A stretch of DNA of 64,000 nt, taken from the NCBI GenBank assembly GCA_021732745.1, contig JAKFUK010000001.1, forward strand, positions 694,931-758,930, written 5' to 3'. This document shows, one piece after another, positions 16,912-26,045 of this stretch. This stretch comes from Nevskia sp. (lineage in GTDB: Bacteria; Pseudomonadota; Gammaproteobacteria; Nevskiales; Nevskiaceae). Every line of letters starts with the position of its first letter. Position 1 is the stretch's first letter. The notes beneath the pieces were generated by a model, which did not search any database, had not been told where the DNA came from, and saw only the letters and a program-made list of their open reading frames with translations. The position numbers and the translations under genes were made by a program.

Positions 16912-17589
16912 ATGCGCGCACTCGTCGTTGAAGATGATCCCGCCCTGCGCGAACTGGTCTGCCGCCATCTGACCGACGAGGGTTACATCGTCGACCAGGC
17001 AGCCGATGGCGAGCAGGGCCAGTACATGGCGGTCGAATATCCGGTCGATATCGCGATCATCGACCTCGGCCTGCCGAAGACGCCCGGCATCGCCATCATC
17101 AAGGCGGTGCGCAAGGCCGGCCGCAATTATCCGATCCTGATCCTGACCGCCCGCGACGGCTGGCAAAGCAAGGTCGAAGGCCTGGAAGCCGGCGCCGACG
17201 ACTATCTGGTCAAGCCCTTCCACAAGGAAGAACTGCTGGCCCGCGCCCGGGCACTGGTTCGCCGCAGCGGCGGCTGGAGCACGTCGCAGCTCGAATCCGG
17301 GCCGATCATCCTCAACACCGCCGCCAAGACCGTGAGCCTGCACAGCGCGCCGGTCGACCTCACCGCCTACGAATACCGCCTGCTCGAATATCTGGTCATG
17401 CATGCCGGCGAAGTGGTGTCGAAATCCACCCTCACCGAGCACCTGTACAGCGAAGACGAGGAACGCGATTCCAACGTCATCGAAGTATTCATCCGCCGCC
17501 TGCGCACCAAGCTCGACCCGGAAAGCACGCTCAATCCGATCGCCACCCAGCGCGGCTCGGGCTACCGCTGGACCTTGCCGCGAGCTTGA
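16912..17589 (+). CDS. Response regulator, OmpR/PhoP family
   Basis: A 225-residue regulator. The receiver domain (1-115) has the acidic triad E7/D8/D9, phosphoacceptor D51 (IIDLGLPK), T79 and K101 (DDYLVKPF). The winged-helix DNA-binding domain (about 125-222) carries LTAYEYRLLEYLVMHAGEVV, the recognition helix region SNVIEVFIRRLRTKL, and the wing GSGYRWTL. It is closest to PhoP among OmpR types. It is paired with the histidine kinase 112 bases downstream; the gap contains a hairpin repeat, so the two genes may be unequally expressed. Confidence 0.93.
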   Translation: MRALVVEDDPALRELVCRHLTDEGYIVDQAADGEQGQYMAVEYPVDIAIIDLGLPKTPGIAIIKAVRKAGRNYPILILTARDGWQSKVEGLEAGADDYLVKPFHKEELLARARALVRRSGGWSTSQLESGPIILNTAAKTVSLHSAPVDLTAYEYRLLEYLVMHAGEVVSKSTLTEHLYSEDEERDSNVIEVFIRRLRTKLDPESTLNPIATQRGSGYRWTLPRA

Positions 17590-17591
17590 AG

Positions 17592-17689
17592 CAGTTGTCA
17601 GTTGCCAGTTCCTGGTTTCCAGAGAAGCCCCGAGAAGCGGCACGCGCCATGCCCGACCCGCTTCTCTGGAAACTGGCAACCAACAACTG
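17592..17689. repeat. Imperfect hairpin between response regulator and kinase genes
   Basis: Left arm from 17592 (GTTGCCAGTTCCTGGTTTCC then AGAGAAG) pairs with the right arm ending at 17689 (GCTTCTCTGGAAACTGGCAA then CCAACAACTG). The loop is about 30 bases. It occupies nearly all of the 112-base gap within the two-component operon. It resembles mobile intergenic hairpins rather than a terminator (no T-run). Confidence 0.8.
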
Positions 17690-17701
17690 GAAACTCCAGC
17701 G

Positions 17702-19060
17702 ATGAAATCGCTGCGCACCCGCCTGCTGGTGGTCGCCACGCTGGTGCTGGTGGTGTTCATGCTGTTGTGCGGGGCGGGTCTCGATCAGGCGTTTCGCGGC
17801 ACCTCGATGCAGGCGCAGCGCGACAAGCAGCAGGGCATGATCTTCGCGCTGCTGGGCGCGGCCGATTTCGAGGACAGCGGCAGCGTCCGCATCAACGGCG
17901 GGGCCCTGCCCGACCCTCGACTCAGCCGCGTGCAGTCCGGCCTTGAAGCCCTGATCTTCAACGAACGCGGCAAGGTCATCTGGCGCAGTCAGAGTTTCGC
18001 CGGTGCAGTGCCGGAACTGCTGGCCCCTGAAGTCGGCAGCACCCTGTTCACCGATCTTGAAGACCGTTTCGCGATGACCTATGGCGTGCGCTGGGTCACC
18101 GAAACCGGTGCCCTGCGCCTGCTCGGCGGCGGCAAGAAGAAGCAGACCCGCTACACGGTCGCGGTCATGGAGGACAAGACCGACTACCGCGCCCAGCTCA
18201 AGGCCTTCCGGCGCGTGCTCTGGACCTGGCTGGGCGGTGCGGCCATCGCCTTGATCGCGGTGCAGGTCGCCGTGCTGAGCTGGGGGCTGGCCCCGCTGCG
18301 CAAGCTGGTGCGCGAGCTGCGCGGCGTGGAATCCGGCCAGCAGTCCCGCATCGAAGCCGGTTATCCGGACGAGCTCACCCCGCTCGCCGAAGGCCTGAAC
18401 ACCATGATCACCGCCGAGCGCAATCAGCAGCAGCGCTATCGCAACGCGCTCGACGACCTCGCCCATTCGCTGAAAACGCCGCTGGCGGTGCTTCGGGGGC
18501 TGGTCGAGGACGATGCGCTGGCCGCCGAAGCACGCGAACGCATGCGCGACCCGGTCGACCGCATGCAGCAGATCACCCATCACCAGTTGCGCAAGGCCGC
18601 CGCCGCCGGCCGCCGCACCTTGGCCGAGCCGGTCAAGCTCAAGCCGCTGGCCGACAAGATCGTCGGCGCGCTGGTCAAGGTCTACGCCGCCAAGCAGCTG
18701 CGCTTCGGCCTCGAGATCGCCGACAGCCTGAAAGCCCGCGCCGACGAAGGCGATCTCTACGAATTGCTCGGCAACCTGCTCGACAACGCCGCCAAGTGGG
18801 CGACGTCCGAAGTGCGGATGCGCGCCGAAATCCGCACCCGGATGCTGGTGCTGATCATCGACGACGACGGCCCCGGCTTTCCCGAAGACGCCGACAAACT
18901 GCTCAGCCGCGGCGTCCGCGCCGACAGCATCACCCCCGGCCAGGGCATCGGCCTGGGGGCTGTTGCCGAACTGGTCAAGGTCTATGACGGCAGCATCACG
19001 CTGTCGCGGGCCGACGGCGTGCTGAGCGGTGCCCGGGTGACGGTGAGCCTGTCGGTCTGA
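17702..19060 (+). CDS. Sensor histidine kinase, PhoQ-like
   Basis: A 452-residue membrane kinase. Helix 1 is about residues 8-28, a periplasmic sensor of roughly 150 residues follows, and helix 2 is about 178-200 (WLGGAAIALIAVQVAVLSWG). Next come HAMP, the phosphoacceptor H255 in DLAHSLKTPLAVL, and an ATPase domain with N-box LLGNLLDNAAKWA, G1 box DDDGPGFPED and G2 box GQGIGLGAVAEL. The HSLKTPL H-box is that of the PhoQ subgroup. The ligand (divalent cations or envelope stress in PhoQ) is not deducible. The frame is open upstream into the regulator gene, but ATG 17702 precedes helix 1. Confidence 0.92.
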   Translation: MKSLRTRLLVVATLVLVVFMLLCGAGLDQAFRGTSMQAQRDKQQGMIFALLGAADFEDSGSVRINGGALPDPRLSRVQSGLEALIFNERGKVIWRSQSFAGAVPELLAPEVGSTLFTDLEDRFAMTYGVRWVTETGALRLLGGGKKKQTRYTVAVMEDKTDYRAQLKAFRRVLWTWLGGAAIALIAVQVAVLSWGLAPLRKLVRELRGVESGQQSRIEAGYPDELTPLAEGLNTMITAERNQQQRYRNALDDLAHSLKTPLAVLRGLVEDDALAAEARERMRDPVDRMQQITHHQLRKAAAAGRRTLAEPVKLKPLADKIVGALVKVYAAKQLRFGLEIADSLKARADEGDLYELLGNLLDNAAKWATSEVRMRAEIRTRMLVLIIDDDGPGFPEDADKLLSRGVRADSITPGQGIGLGAVAELVKVYDGSITLSRADGVLSGARVTVSLSV

Positions 19061-19073
19061 GCGGCCCGCCGTT

Positions 19074-19883
19074 TCAGGTGCGCCGGGGCCGTTTCGGAGC
19101 GGCCAGGCCAGTGGTGATCGCCGCAAAGGCTTCGTCGACGGTTTCGACCATCACCAGCGCTTCGACATCGGCTCGGGAAATCAGCCCGCGCTCGACCAGA
19201 CGATCGAAGTTGACCAGGCCGTCCCAGAACTCCTTGCCGAACAGCACCACCGGCATCGGCCGCGCCTTGCCGGTCTGGGTCAGGGTCAGCGCTTCGAACA
19301 GTTCATCCAGCGTGCCGAAGCCGCCCGGGAACACCACGAAAGCTTCGGCGACGTTCATGAACCAGAACTTGCGCATGAAGAAATAGTGGAACTCGAAGGC
19401 GTGATCGGCATTCACGAACGGGTTGATGTGGGTTTCAAACGGCAGCGAAATGTTGAACCCGACGTTCAGGTTGCGATCCACCCGCGCGCCACCCTCATGC
19501 GCCGCTTCCATGATGCCCGGGCCGCCGCCGGTGCAAAGGAAATAGCGGTCGTCCGGCGCATGGGTGTCGATGGTCCAGCGGGCGAAGCGCTCGGCCAGAT
19601 CGGCAGCCATCGCGTAGTAATCCGGTGCCGATTCCGCACCCGGCGCCGGCTTCAGCCGACGCGTGCGCGCCGAGCCGAACATGATGATGGCGCGCTTGAC
19701 GCCGCTGCGTTCCAGCCGGTCCTTCGGCTCCATGTACTCGCAAAGGATGCGCACGCCGCGCGCTTCCTCGCCCATGAGGAATTCCTGATTGCTGTAGGCC
19801 TTGGTCATTTTCATCGTGATCGGATTCTTGTTGTTGTTGAAGTACCGGTAACGATATCCAAAAAGCTCGCCGTCGTAGGCCAT
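19074..19883 (-). CDS. LOG family nucleotide-binding protein
   Basis: A 269-residue protein with the LOG (lonely guy) Rossmann signatures GGGPGIMEAA (about residues 137-146) and PGGFGTLDELFE (about 202-213), preceded by RAIIMFGSAR. Small LOG enzymes are cytokinin-type nucleoside-5'-monophosphate phosphoribohydrolases. This is the longer bacterial form with extra N- and C-terminal parts, possibly a purine/pyrimidine nucleotide hydrolase. The N-terminus is uncertain: family members often begin near MTKAYSN, about 26 residues in. It is convergent with the kinase gene 13 bases away. Confidence 0.85.
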   Translation of the reverse strand: MAYDGELFGYRYRYFNNNKNPITMKMTKAYSNQEFLMGEEARGVRILCEYMEPKDRLERSGVKRAIIMFGSARTRRLKPAPGAESAPDYYAMAADLAERFARWTIDTHAPDDRYFLCTGGGPGIMEAAHEGGARVDRNLNVGFNISLPFETHINPFVNADHAFEFHYFFMRKFWFMNVAEAFVVFPGGFGTLDELFEALTLTQTGKARPMPVVLFGKEFWDGLVNFDRLVERGLISRADVEALVMVETVDEAFAAITTGLAAPKRPRRT

Positions 19884-19900
19884 CGCCGCCCAATCGTGGC

Positions 19901-20563
19901 TCAGAGCACCGCCGGTTTCGGAGCCTTGTGCTCGGGAAACAGGTTTTCCTCAAGCAAGGCGCACAGGATGTGGATGATCAGGATGTGGCATTCCTGGATG
20001 CGCGGTGTGTGCATGGACGGCACGCAGAGCGCGTGTTCGGCGATGTCCCGCGCCTTGCCGCCCGCGCCGCACAGCGCGATGCGGGTGACGCCACACTTCG
20101 CGGCCGACTCGAACGCCCGCAGCACGTTCTTCGAATTACCGGAGGTGGTGATGCCGATGAACAGGTCGCCGGGTAGCGCCAGCGCTTCAAGCTGGCGCGC
20201 GAACAGGAATTCGTAGCCGTAATCGTTGCCGATCGCAGTGAGCGCTGAGGTATCGGTGGACAGCGAAATCGCCGGCAGGCCCGGCCGGTCGTACTCGAAG
20301 CGCGCCACCAGTTCGGCCGCCAGATGCTGGGCATCGGCCGCCGAGCCACCATTGCCGCCGACCAGAATCTTGTTGCCGCGCCGGAAGGCGTCGATGCAGA
20401 TGCGGACCACGGCACCGATTGCATCGAGCAGCGCTGCATCGGCCAGCAGCGCCTGTTTCACCGCGATCGAATCGGCGACATAAGCCGCAATCGCGTCGCG
20501 GCTCACCGGGATGCGCTTCGGGTGTGCGGGATCAGGCAAACTGGGATCGAGGGTCAGGTTCAT
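19901..20563 (-). CDS. gmhA: Phosphoheptose isomerase (SIS domain)
   Basis: A 220-residue GmhA/DiaA-like protein. It contains the SIS substrate loop KILVGGNGGSAADAQHLAAE, RPGLPAISLSTDTSALTAIG, LFIGITTSGNSKNVLRAF, and the C-terminal metal/active-site helix ECHILIIHILCALLEE. GmhA converts sedoheptulose 7-phosphate to D-glycero-manno-heptose 7-phosphate for LPS core. The retained E-C-H-I-L-x-x-H residues favour catalytic GmhA over the initiation factor DiaA, but the two are close. It lies 17 bases upstream of the LOG gene on the same strand. Confidence 0.85.
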   Translation of the reverse strand: MNLTLDPSLPDPAHPKRIPVSRDAIAAYVADSIAVKQALLADAALLDAIGAVVRICIDAFRRGNKILVGGNGGSAADAQHLAAELVARFEYDRPGLPAISLSTDTSALTAIGNDYGYEFLFARQLEALALPGDLFIGITTSGNSKNVLRAFESAAKCGVTRIALCGAGGKARDIAEHALCVPSMHTPRIQECHILIIHILCALLEENLFPEHKAPKPAVL

Positions 20564-20629
20564 CGCTGTGATTCGGGGCTTGAGATGCTCGGATTGTAGA
20601 GGCGGCGCGGGGTGGCGGATCGAAAAGCG

Positions 20630-20970
20630 AAAAGCTGTTTCAGCGCGGAGGCGCGGAGAACAGCCAAGAGGAGAACGTCGAAAGACAGGAAATCGAAAAG
20701 CTTCCTGATCAGCGATGGAACGCAGCGAGCCCGAAACCGCAGGTCTCCCCTCTCCCCCCGGGAGAGGGGCCGGGGGTGAGGGCCTCGCAGGCGAAGGAAC
20801 GCTCCGCCCGGAAGTCCCTCATCCCAACCCTTCTCCCGGGGGGAGAAGGGCTTGCTCTCGGTCGGCGGAGATTCGCTTCCAGTCAAAAAAGCTTTTCGAG
20901 TCCTGTAGCGGTTCGCTTTTGAAGTCCTCCTCGTTGCTGTTCTCCGCGCCTCCGCGCTGAAAAAGCTTTT
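20630..20970. repeat. Long palindromic element with another palindrome nested inside
   Basis: The outer arms TTTCAGCGCGGAGGCGCGGA (within 20630-20664) and TCCGCGCCTCCGCGCTGAAA (within 20936-20970) are inverted copies. A second inner pair, TCGAAAAGCTT/AAGCTTTTCGA, sits near 20694 and 20889. The middle is occupied by an unrelated palindrome (20748-20850). The unit fills the 523-base gap between gmhA and clpB, which are divergent. Apart from leaders I see nothing else in this gap. The arms resemble family B elements elsewhere in the window. Confidence 0.85.
20748..20850. repeat. CCCTCTCCC-type palindrome nested in the gmhA-clpB hairpin
   Basis: The left part CCCTCTCCCCCCGGGAGAGG followed by GGGTGAGGG is matched by CCCTCATCCCAACCCTTCTC followed by GGGGGGAGAAGGG on the right. 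The same type of sequence forms the core of each 183-bp unit upstream of exbB. It is a widespread intergenic palindrome in proteobacteria. Confidence 0.85.
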
Positions 20971-21086
20971 GACGTCCCGGTCTCCCGGCGGGCCCGCCGC
21001 ACGAACGCGCTTGAAAGCCCGGCTCGCGTCCGCAGCTTGCCTGCATCCCGGCGCGATGGCGCCATTGATTGCAGCGAGGTTCTTCC

Positions 21087-23675
21087 ATGCGGATGGACAA
21101 GTTCACCAGCCGTTTCCAGCAGGCGCTTGCCGATGCCCAGAGTCTGGCGGTCGGCCGCGATCACAACCAGATCGACCCCGCGCATCTGCTTCAGGCGCTG
21201 ATCGAGCAGGACGGCGGCTCGACCCTGCCCCTGCTGGCACAAAGCGGTGCCAACGTCGACACCTTCAAAGCGAAACTCGCCGCCCTGCTCGACAATCTGC
21301 CGAAGATCGGCAACCCGACCGGCGAGGTGAATGTCGGAAGCGACCTCGCCCGCCTGCTGAATCTCACCGACAAGCTCGCCCAGCAGCGCAAGGATCAGTT
21401 CATCTCCACCGAGCTGTTCGTGCTTGCCGTGGTCGACGACAAGTCCGCACTCGGCAAGGCGCTGCGCGATTCGGGGGCGAAGAAGGACGGCATCGAGCGC
21501 GCGATCGACGCCATGCGCGGCGGCCAGAAGGTGGATTCCGCGAACGCCGAAGACCAGCGCCAGGCGCTGGAGAAGTACACCATCGACCTCACCGCGCGCG
21601 CCCTGAGCGGCAAGCTCGATCCGGTGATCGGCCGCGACGAGGAAATCCGCCGCGTCATCCAGGTCTTGAGCAGGCGCACCAAGAACAACCCGGTGATCAT
21701 CGGCGAACCCGGTGTCGGCAAGACCGCGATCGTCGAAGGGCTGGCCCAGCGCATCGTCAATGGCGAGGTGCCGGAAGGGCTCAAGAACCGCCGCCTGCTG
21801 TCGCTCGATCTGGGTGCCTTGATCGCCGGTGCCAAGTTTCGCGGCGAGTTCGAGGAAAGACTCAAGGCCCTGCTCAACGACCTCGGCAAGACCGACGGCA
21901 CAGTGATCCTCTTTATTGATGAGATTCACACGCTCGTCGGTGCCGGCAAGGCCGAAGGCTCGATGGACGCCGGCAACATGCTCAAACCCGCCTTGGCGCG
22001 TGGCGAACTGCACTGCATCGGCGCGACCACGCTCGACGAATACCGCAAGTATGTCGAGAAGGACGCAGCCCTGGAGCGCCGCTTCCAGAAAGTGCTGGTC
22101 GGCGAGCCGAGCGTGGAAGACACCGTCGGCATCCTGCGTGGCTTGAAGGATCGCTACGAAACCCATCACAACGTCGAGATCACCGACGGCGCGCTGATCG
22201 CCGCCGCCAAGCTGTCGAATCGCTACATCACCGACCGCAACCTGCCGGACAAGGCGATTGATCTGGTCGATGAAGCGGCCAGTCGCGTGCGCATCGAAAG
22301 CGATTCCAAGCCGGAGCCGCTGGATCGCCTGGAACGCCGCCTGATCTCGCTGAAGATCCAGCGCGAGGCGCTGAAGCGCGAGTCCGACGAAGGGGCCCGG
22401 CGCTCGCTGGAAACGCTCGACGCCGAAATTGCCAAGCTGGAGCGCGAGTATTCCGATCTGGAAGAAAAGTGGAAGGGCGAAAAAGCCAGCGTCGCCGGCA
22501 GCGCCGGGGTTCGCGAGGCGCTGGAGCGGGTCAAGGTCGAACTTGAAGCGGCGCGCCGCGCGGGCGATCTGGCGCGCATGGCGGAACTTCAGTACGGCCG
22601 GATTCCCGAACTGGAAAAGAAGCTCGCCGCCGCCAGCACGACCACGCAGACCAAATTCGAACTCCTGCGCACCCGGGTGACCGAAGAGGAGATTGCCGAA
22701 GTGGTCGGCCGCTGGACCGGCATCCCGGTATCGAAACTGCTCGAAGGCGAACGCGACAAGCTGCTGCGCCTCGAAGACACCTTGCGCCAGCGCGTGGTCG
22801 GTCAGGAAGAAGCGCTGACTTCGGTCGCCAATGCGATCCGCCGCTCGCGTGCAGGCCTGTCCGATCCGAATCGGCCGATCGGCTCCTTCCTGTTCCTGGG
22901 GCCCACCGGTGTCGGCAAGACCGAGCTGTGCAAGTCGCTGGCTGGCTTTTTGTTCGACACCGAAGACGCGATGGTCCGCATCGACATGAGCGAGTTCATG
23001 GAGAAGCATTCCGTGTCACGGCTGATCGGCGCGCCTCCCGGGTATGTCGGCTATGACGAAGGCGGTTATCTGACCGAAGCCGTGCGCCGCCGTCCTTACT
23101 CCTTGATTTTGCTCGATGAAGTGGAAAAGGCGCATGCCGATGTCTTCAATGTATTGCTGCAAGTGCTCGACGACGGCCGCCTGACCGATGGTCAGGGCCG
23201 CACCGTCGATTTCCGCAACACGGTCGTGGTGATGACCTCGAACCTCGGCTCGCAGTTGATTCAGGAGCTGATGGGCAACAGCGCGACACGCGAGGATTAC
23301 GCCGCCATCAAGGAAGGCGTGATGACCGTGGTCAGCCAGCATTTCCGGCCCGAGTTCATCAACCGGATTGATGAAGCGGTGGTGTTCCGGCCGCTGGCGG
23401 CGGCGCAGATTCGCGTCATCGCCGGCATCCAGACCGCCTACCTGCACAAGCGGCTGGCCGAGCGTTCGATCGGCATCAGCTTCAGCGATGCAGCCCTTGC
23501 GAAGCTGGCAGAAGCGGGCTACGACCCGGTGTACGGCGCCCGGCCTTTGAAGCGGGCGATCCAGACCCTGATCGAGAACCCGCTGGCCAGCCTGATTCTC
23601 AATGGCAAGTTCGCGGCTGGCGATACGGTACAGGTCGAAGCCGGCGACGGCGGGCTGCTGTTCAACCGCGGCTGA
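21087..23675 (+). CDS. clpB: ATP-dependent disaggregase ClpB
   Basis: An 862-residue Hsp100 chaperone. The N-terminal Clp repeat domain is about 1-145. AAA1 has Walker [11 protein letters not shown] and Walker [11 protein letters not shown]. The coiled-coil middle domain is about 400-520 ([18 protein letters not shown]). AAA2 has [12 protein letters not shown] and [11 protein letters not shown], and the C-terminal domain follows. It rescues aggregated proteins together with DnaK. ATG 21087 is preceded by GAGG with a seven-base gap; the longer reading from 21069 lacks this. Length and all motifs are standard. The MITE begins four bases after the stop. Confidence 0.97.
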   Translation: MRMDKFTSRFQQALADAQSLAVGRDHNQIDPAHLLQALIEQDGGSTLPLLAQSGANVDTFKAKLAALLDNLPKIGNPTGEVNVGSDLARLLNLTDKLAQQRKDQFISTELFVLAVVDDKSALGKALRDSGAKKDGIERAIDAMRGGQKVDSANAEDQRQALEKYTIDLTARALSGKLDPVIGRDEEIRRVIQVLSRRTKNNPVIIGEPGVGKTAIVEGLAQRIVNGEVPEGLKNRRLLSLDLGALIAGAKFRGEFEERLKALLNDLGKTDGTVILFIDEIHTLVGAGKAEGSMDAGNMLKPALARGELHCIGATTLDEYRKYVEKDAALERRFQKVLVGEPSVEDTVGILRGLKDRYETHHNVEITDGALIAAAKLSNRYITDRNLPDKAIDLVDEAASRVRIESDSKPEPLDRLERRLISLKIQREALKRESDEGARRSLETLDAEIAKLEREYSDLEEKWKGEKASVAGSAGVREALERVKVELEAARRAGDLARMAELQYGRIPELEKKLAAASTTTQTKFELLRTRVTEEEIAEVVGRWTGIPVSKLLEGERDKLLRLEDTLRQRVVGQEEALTSVANAIRRSRAGLSDPNRPIGSFLFLGPTGVGKTELCKSLAGFLFDTEDAMVRIDMSEFMEKHSVSRLIGAPPGYVGYDEGGYLTEAVRRRPYSLILLDEVEKAHADVFNVLLQVLDDGRLTDGQGRTVDFRNTVVVMTSNLGSQLIQELMGNSATREDYAAIKEGVMTVVSQHFRPEFINRIDEAVVFRPLAAAQIRVIAGIQTAYLHKRLAERSIGISFSDAALAKLAEAGYDPVYGARPLKRAIQTLIENPLASLILNGKFAAGDTVQVEAGDGGLLFNRG

Positions 23676-23678
23676 AGC

Positions 23679-23958
23679 AGGGTCTGTTGACATTACTTTG
23701 ATCGCTGCGTTGCGGATCAAAAAGCCGCCGGGCGAGGCGCGAACCGCAGGCCATAGCCACCCTATGGCCAAGGTTCGCAACGAAGTCCCGGCGGCCCAGA
23801 GACATTACTTGGGGCCGCAACCCTTCGGGGCGGGATCGTTTTTGCCCATTGCTGCCTCTCTCGTCGCGCCAATGGAACAACCATTGGCCGCTCCGATCGA
23901 GTTGCACTGGGCGAAAACGACCTCCGCCGCAGCGACCAAAGTAATGTCAGCAGACCCT
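23679..23958. mobile_element. 280-bp MITE-like element between clpB and a GGDEF-EAL gene
   Basis: Near-perfect terminal inverted repeats of 22 bases bound the element: the left end contains GGTCTGTTGACATTACTTTG and the right end CAAAGTAATGTCAGCAGACC. Internal palindromes are GGCCATAGCCACCCTATGGC at 23749 and CCAATGGAACAACCATTGG near 23870. There is also a second copy of GACATTACTT at 23801, so it looks like two half-elements joined. No transposase is encoded. It fills the 303-base gap between the converging genes, and its right end is 21 bases from the stop of the minus-strand gene. Confidence 0.85.
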
Positions 23959-23978
23959 CGCTTGCCGCCGACGCCATT

Positions 23979-26045
23979 TCAGCTACTGAACGGCGTCGGC
24001 GGCGCGACCGCGTAGCCCTGCACGTAGTCGACTTTCGCCAGACGCATGCGCTCCCGGGTGTCGGCATCGCGGACCGCGCAGGCGACGGTTTTCGCGCCCA
24101 GCGCGTGGGCGCCGGCCACCAGCGCTTCGAGCTGCGCGCGGTCCGCGCGATCACTGCCGAGCCGGCTCACCCGCGATTCGTGCAGCTGGAACACCTGCGC
24201 CGGGAAGCTGCGCAGCGTGCTCAGGCCGTTGCCACCCCGGACCTCGTCGATCGCGAGCAGGCAGCCGAACGGCGACAGCAGCGTGCGCACGGCGGCTGCG
24301 CGCTGCGGATGGGCCAGGATGAAGGCTTCGTCGATCGCGAAACACAGTTGCGGCGTCGGCACGGCGCTGAGCAGCAGGCGTGCGCGCAGGCGGCCGAGAA
24401 AATCATCGCGCAGCAGCGAAGCGCTGGACAGCGGGATCGACAGCCGTGCCGCTCCGGGATCGTGGCGCAGGGCGGTGTCGAGCAGCCAATCGTCGACCTG
24501 CACGGTCAGGCCGAGCCGTTCGAGCATCGCGGCATGCGGCTCGATCGGCAGCCAGCTGCCGTCGTCGTCCTCGATGCGCAGCAGCAGCGCTCGCCACGGT
24601 CCCTCGCTGCGGCCGGGGGCCGGTTCAGTCGGCAGGATGGCTTGTACCGCGAGGCGCAGCGCCTTCGAGGCCAGCTTCTGCCGCAGCCAGTCCGCTGCGA
24701 TCTGCTCGGCCGCAAGCATGCCGGCCACGGCGAGCTGCACGTTGCTGCCGCCGAGTGCCCGCGCCCGCAGAAGCGCTTCGCCAGCCGCCGCGATCAGGGC
24801 ATCGGTGGCGGCGGTGCCGGCGTCGATCACGGCCACGCCGATGCTCAAGGTCGGGTGGCGCGCCTCGCCGTCCGGCGCGCGCCAGACCTGGGCGGCGACG
24901 ATGGCGGACAAGGCCTTGGCGCGCTCGAAACAGGCGTCTTCGGGCTGGCACGGCAGCAGCAGCGCGAAATGGCGGGCGGAGATGCGGCAGAAATCCTCGG
25001 GTGCCGCAGCAGCAGCGCGGATCGCCTGTGCGATCTGCCAAAGCTGCTGCTCGCCGGCGGCGATGCCGCAGGCGTCGTGCAAGCTGTCGAAGTGATCGGG
25101 CGTGATCAGCAGCAGGCCGTGGCGGCTGCCATCGCCTCGGGCGGTCAGCGCCAATTGCTCGATCCGGCGGCCGAGATGCTGGCGGCCGAAGGCGCCGGTC
25201 AGCGGGTCCGGCGGTTCGGTGTCGACGGTCACGGGCGGCGCGGCAGCTGCTTCATGCGGATCGAGACGCAGCAGCAGGCCGTGCACGCGATCCGCCTCGT
25301 CGCGCAGGAGCTGGCGCTCCAGCCGCAGGCGTACCGAAGTCAGCCCGCGCCGTTCCAGCAGCGCCGCCAGCGGCGGACCGGACGATGCGCCGTCGTCGAT
25401 CAGCCGCTGCAAGGCCGCGTTGAGCGGATGCTGCAAGGGCTCGGGGCGGCTGTCATCGAACAGCGGATACAGGCTGGCGAACGGCTGAGCCAGCAGTTCC
25501 GCAGGCGTTCGGCCGATCAAACGGGCCGCTGCCGGACTGGCGGCACCGATGCGGCCATCGCGATCGACGATCAGCAGGCAATCGCGGCTGGTCGCGAGCA
25601 GCGCATCAGTCTGGCAACGCTGCCGGTCGGCGGCGATCTGCGCTTGCCGCAGATCGAAGCTGGCGTCCTGCGCGACCGCCGACCCGGGCGCTTCGATCAC
25701 CGATTCGTGCGCCGGGCCGGCCGGTGCTTGCAGGCTCAAATCCTCGTAGGCGTGCAGCCGCAGCGCCTGCTCGGCGTTCAGGCCATGCGCGGCTTCCAGC
25801 GGTAACTGCATGCGCCGGAAGACGAGCATCGCGGCCACGCAGCTCAGGCTCAAACATAGCGAACAGAACAGCAGCAGAGCCGGCCAGCCATCGTCAGCGG
25901 CCAGCATCAGGAACAGGGCCGCGCCCGACAGCAGCCCGAACAGGATCGCGAAGGCGGCGAAGCGCGCCCGCGATGGCGGCGGAGCAGGATCGGTGAGCGG
26001 CGCGGGCGAGACCGGGTCGTCGGCGCGCTCGACCACTGCTTTCAT
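23979..26045 (-). CDS. Membrane protein with PAS and degenerate GGDEF and EAL domains
   Basis: A 688-residue protein. Two membrane helices lie near residues 28-50 and 57-76 (FAAFAILFGLLSGAALFLML, ALLLFCSLCLSLSCVAAML), a PAS-like segment (DCLLIVDRDGRIGAASPAAA, IGRTPAELL) near 150-230, a GGDEF-type domain near 280-440 and an EAL-type domain near 455-680. The GGDEF active loop is replaced (CRISARHFALLLP) and the EAL motif reads RALLLR, with other metal residues missing. Only DYVQGY near the end is well kept. Enzymatic c-di-GMP turnover is therefore unlikely; binding or scaffolding is more plausible. It overlaps the upstream FimV-like gene by one base (TGATG). Confidence 0.85.
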   Translation of the reverse strand: MKAVVERADDPVSPAPLTDPAPPPSRARFAAFAILFGLLSGAALFLMLAADDGWPALLLFCSLCLSLSCVAAMLVFRRMQLPLEAAHGLNAEQALRLHAYEDLSLQAPAGPAHESVIEAPGSAVAQDASFDLRQAQIAADRQRCQTDALLATSRDCLLIVDRDGRIGAASPAAARLIGRTPAELLAQPFASLYPLFDDSRPEPLQHPLNAALQRLIDDGASSGPPLAALLERRGLTSVRLRLERQLLRDEADRVHGLLLRLDPHEAAAAPPVTVDTEPPDPLTGAFGRQHLGRRIEQLALTARGDGSRHGLLLITPDHFDSLHDACGIAAGEQQLWQIAQAIRAAAAAPEDFCRISARHFALLLPCQPEDACFERAKALSAIVAAQVWRAPDGEARHPTLSIGVAVIDAGTAATDALIAAAGEALLRARALGGSNVQLAVAGMLAAEQIAADWLRQKLASKALRLAVQAILPTEPAPGRSEGPWRALLLRIEDDDGSWLPIEPHAAMLERLGLTVQVDDWLLDTALRHDPGAARLSIPLSSASLLRDDFLGRLRARLLLSAVPTPQLCFAIDEAFILAHPQRAAAVRTLLSPFGCLLAIDEVRGGNGLSTLRSFPAQVFQLHESRVSRLGSDRADRAQLEALVAGAHALGAKTVACAVRDADTRERMRLAKVDYVQGYAVAPPTPFSS

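Noticed and set aside
21010-21016. CTTGAAA upstream of clpB as a sigma-32 -35 element
   Set aside because: No CCCCAT-like -10 sequence lies at the 13-17 base spacing; the nearest partial match is about 24 bases away.
20883-23009. A 708-codon frame antisense to clpB
   Set aside because: clpB is certain on the plus strand; the antisense product has no recognisable domain.
23602-24015. A 137-codon plus-strand frame covering the end of clpB and the MITE
   Set aside because: It starts inside clpB in another frame and runs through the palindromic element, so it is not a gene.
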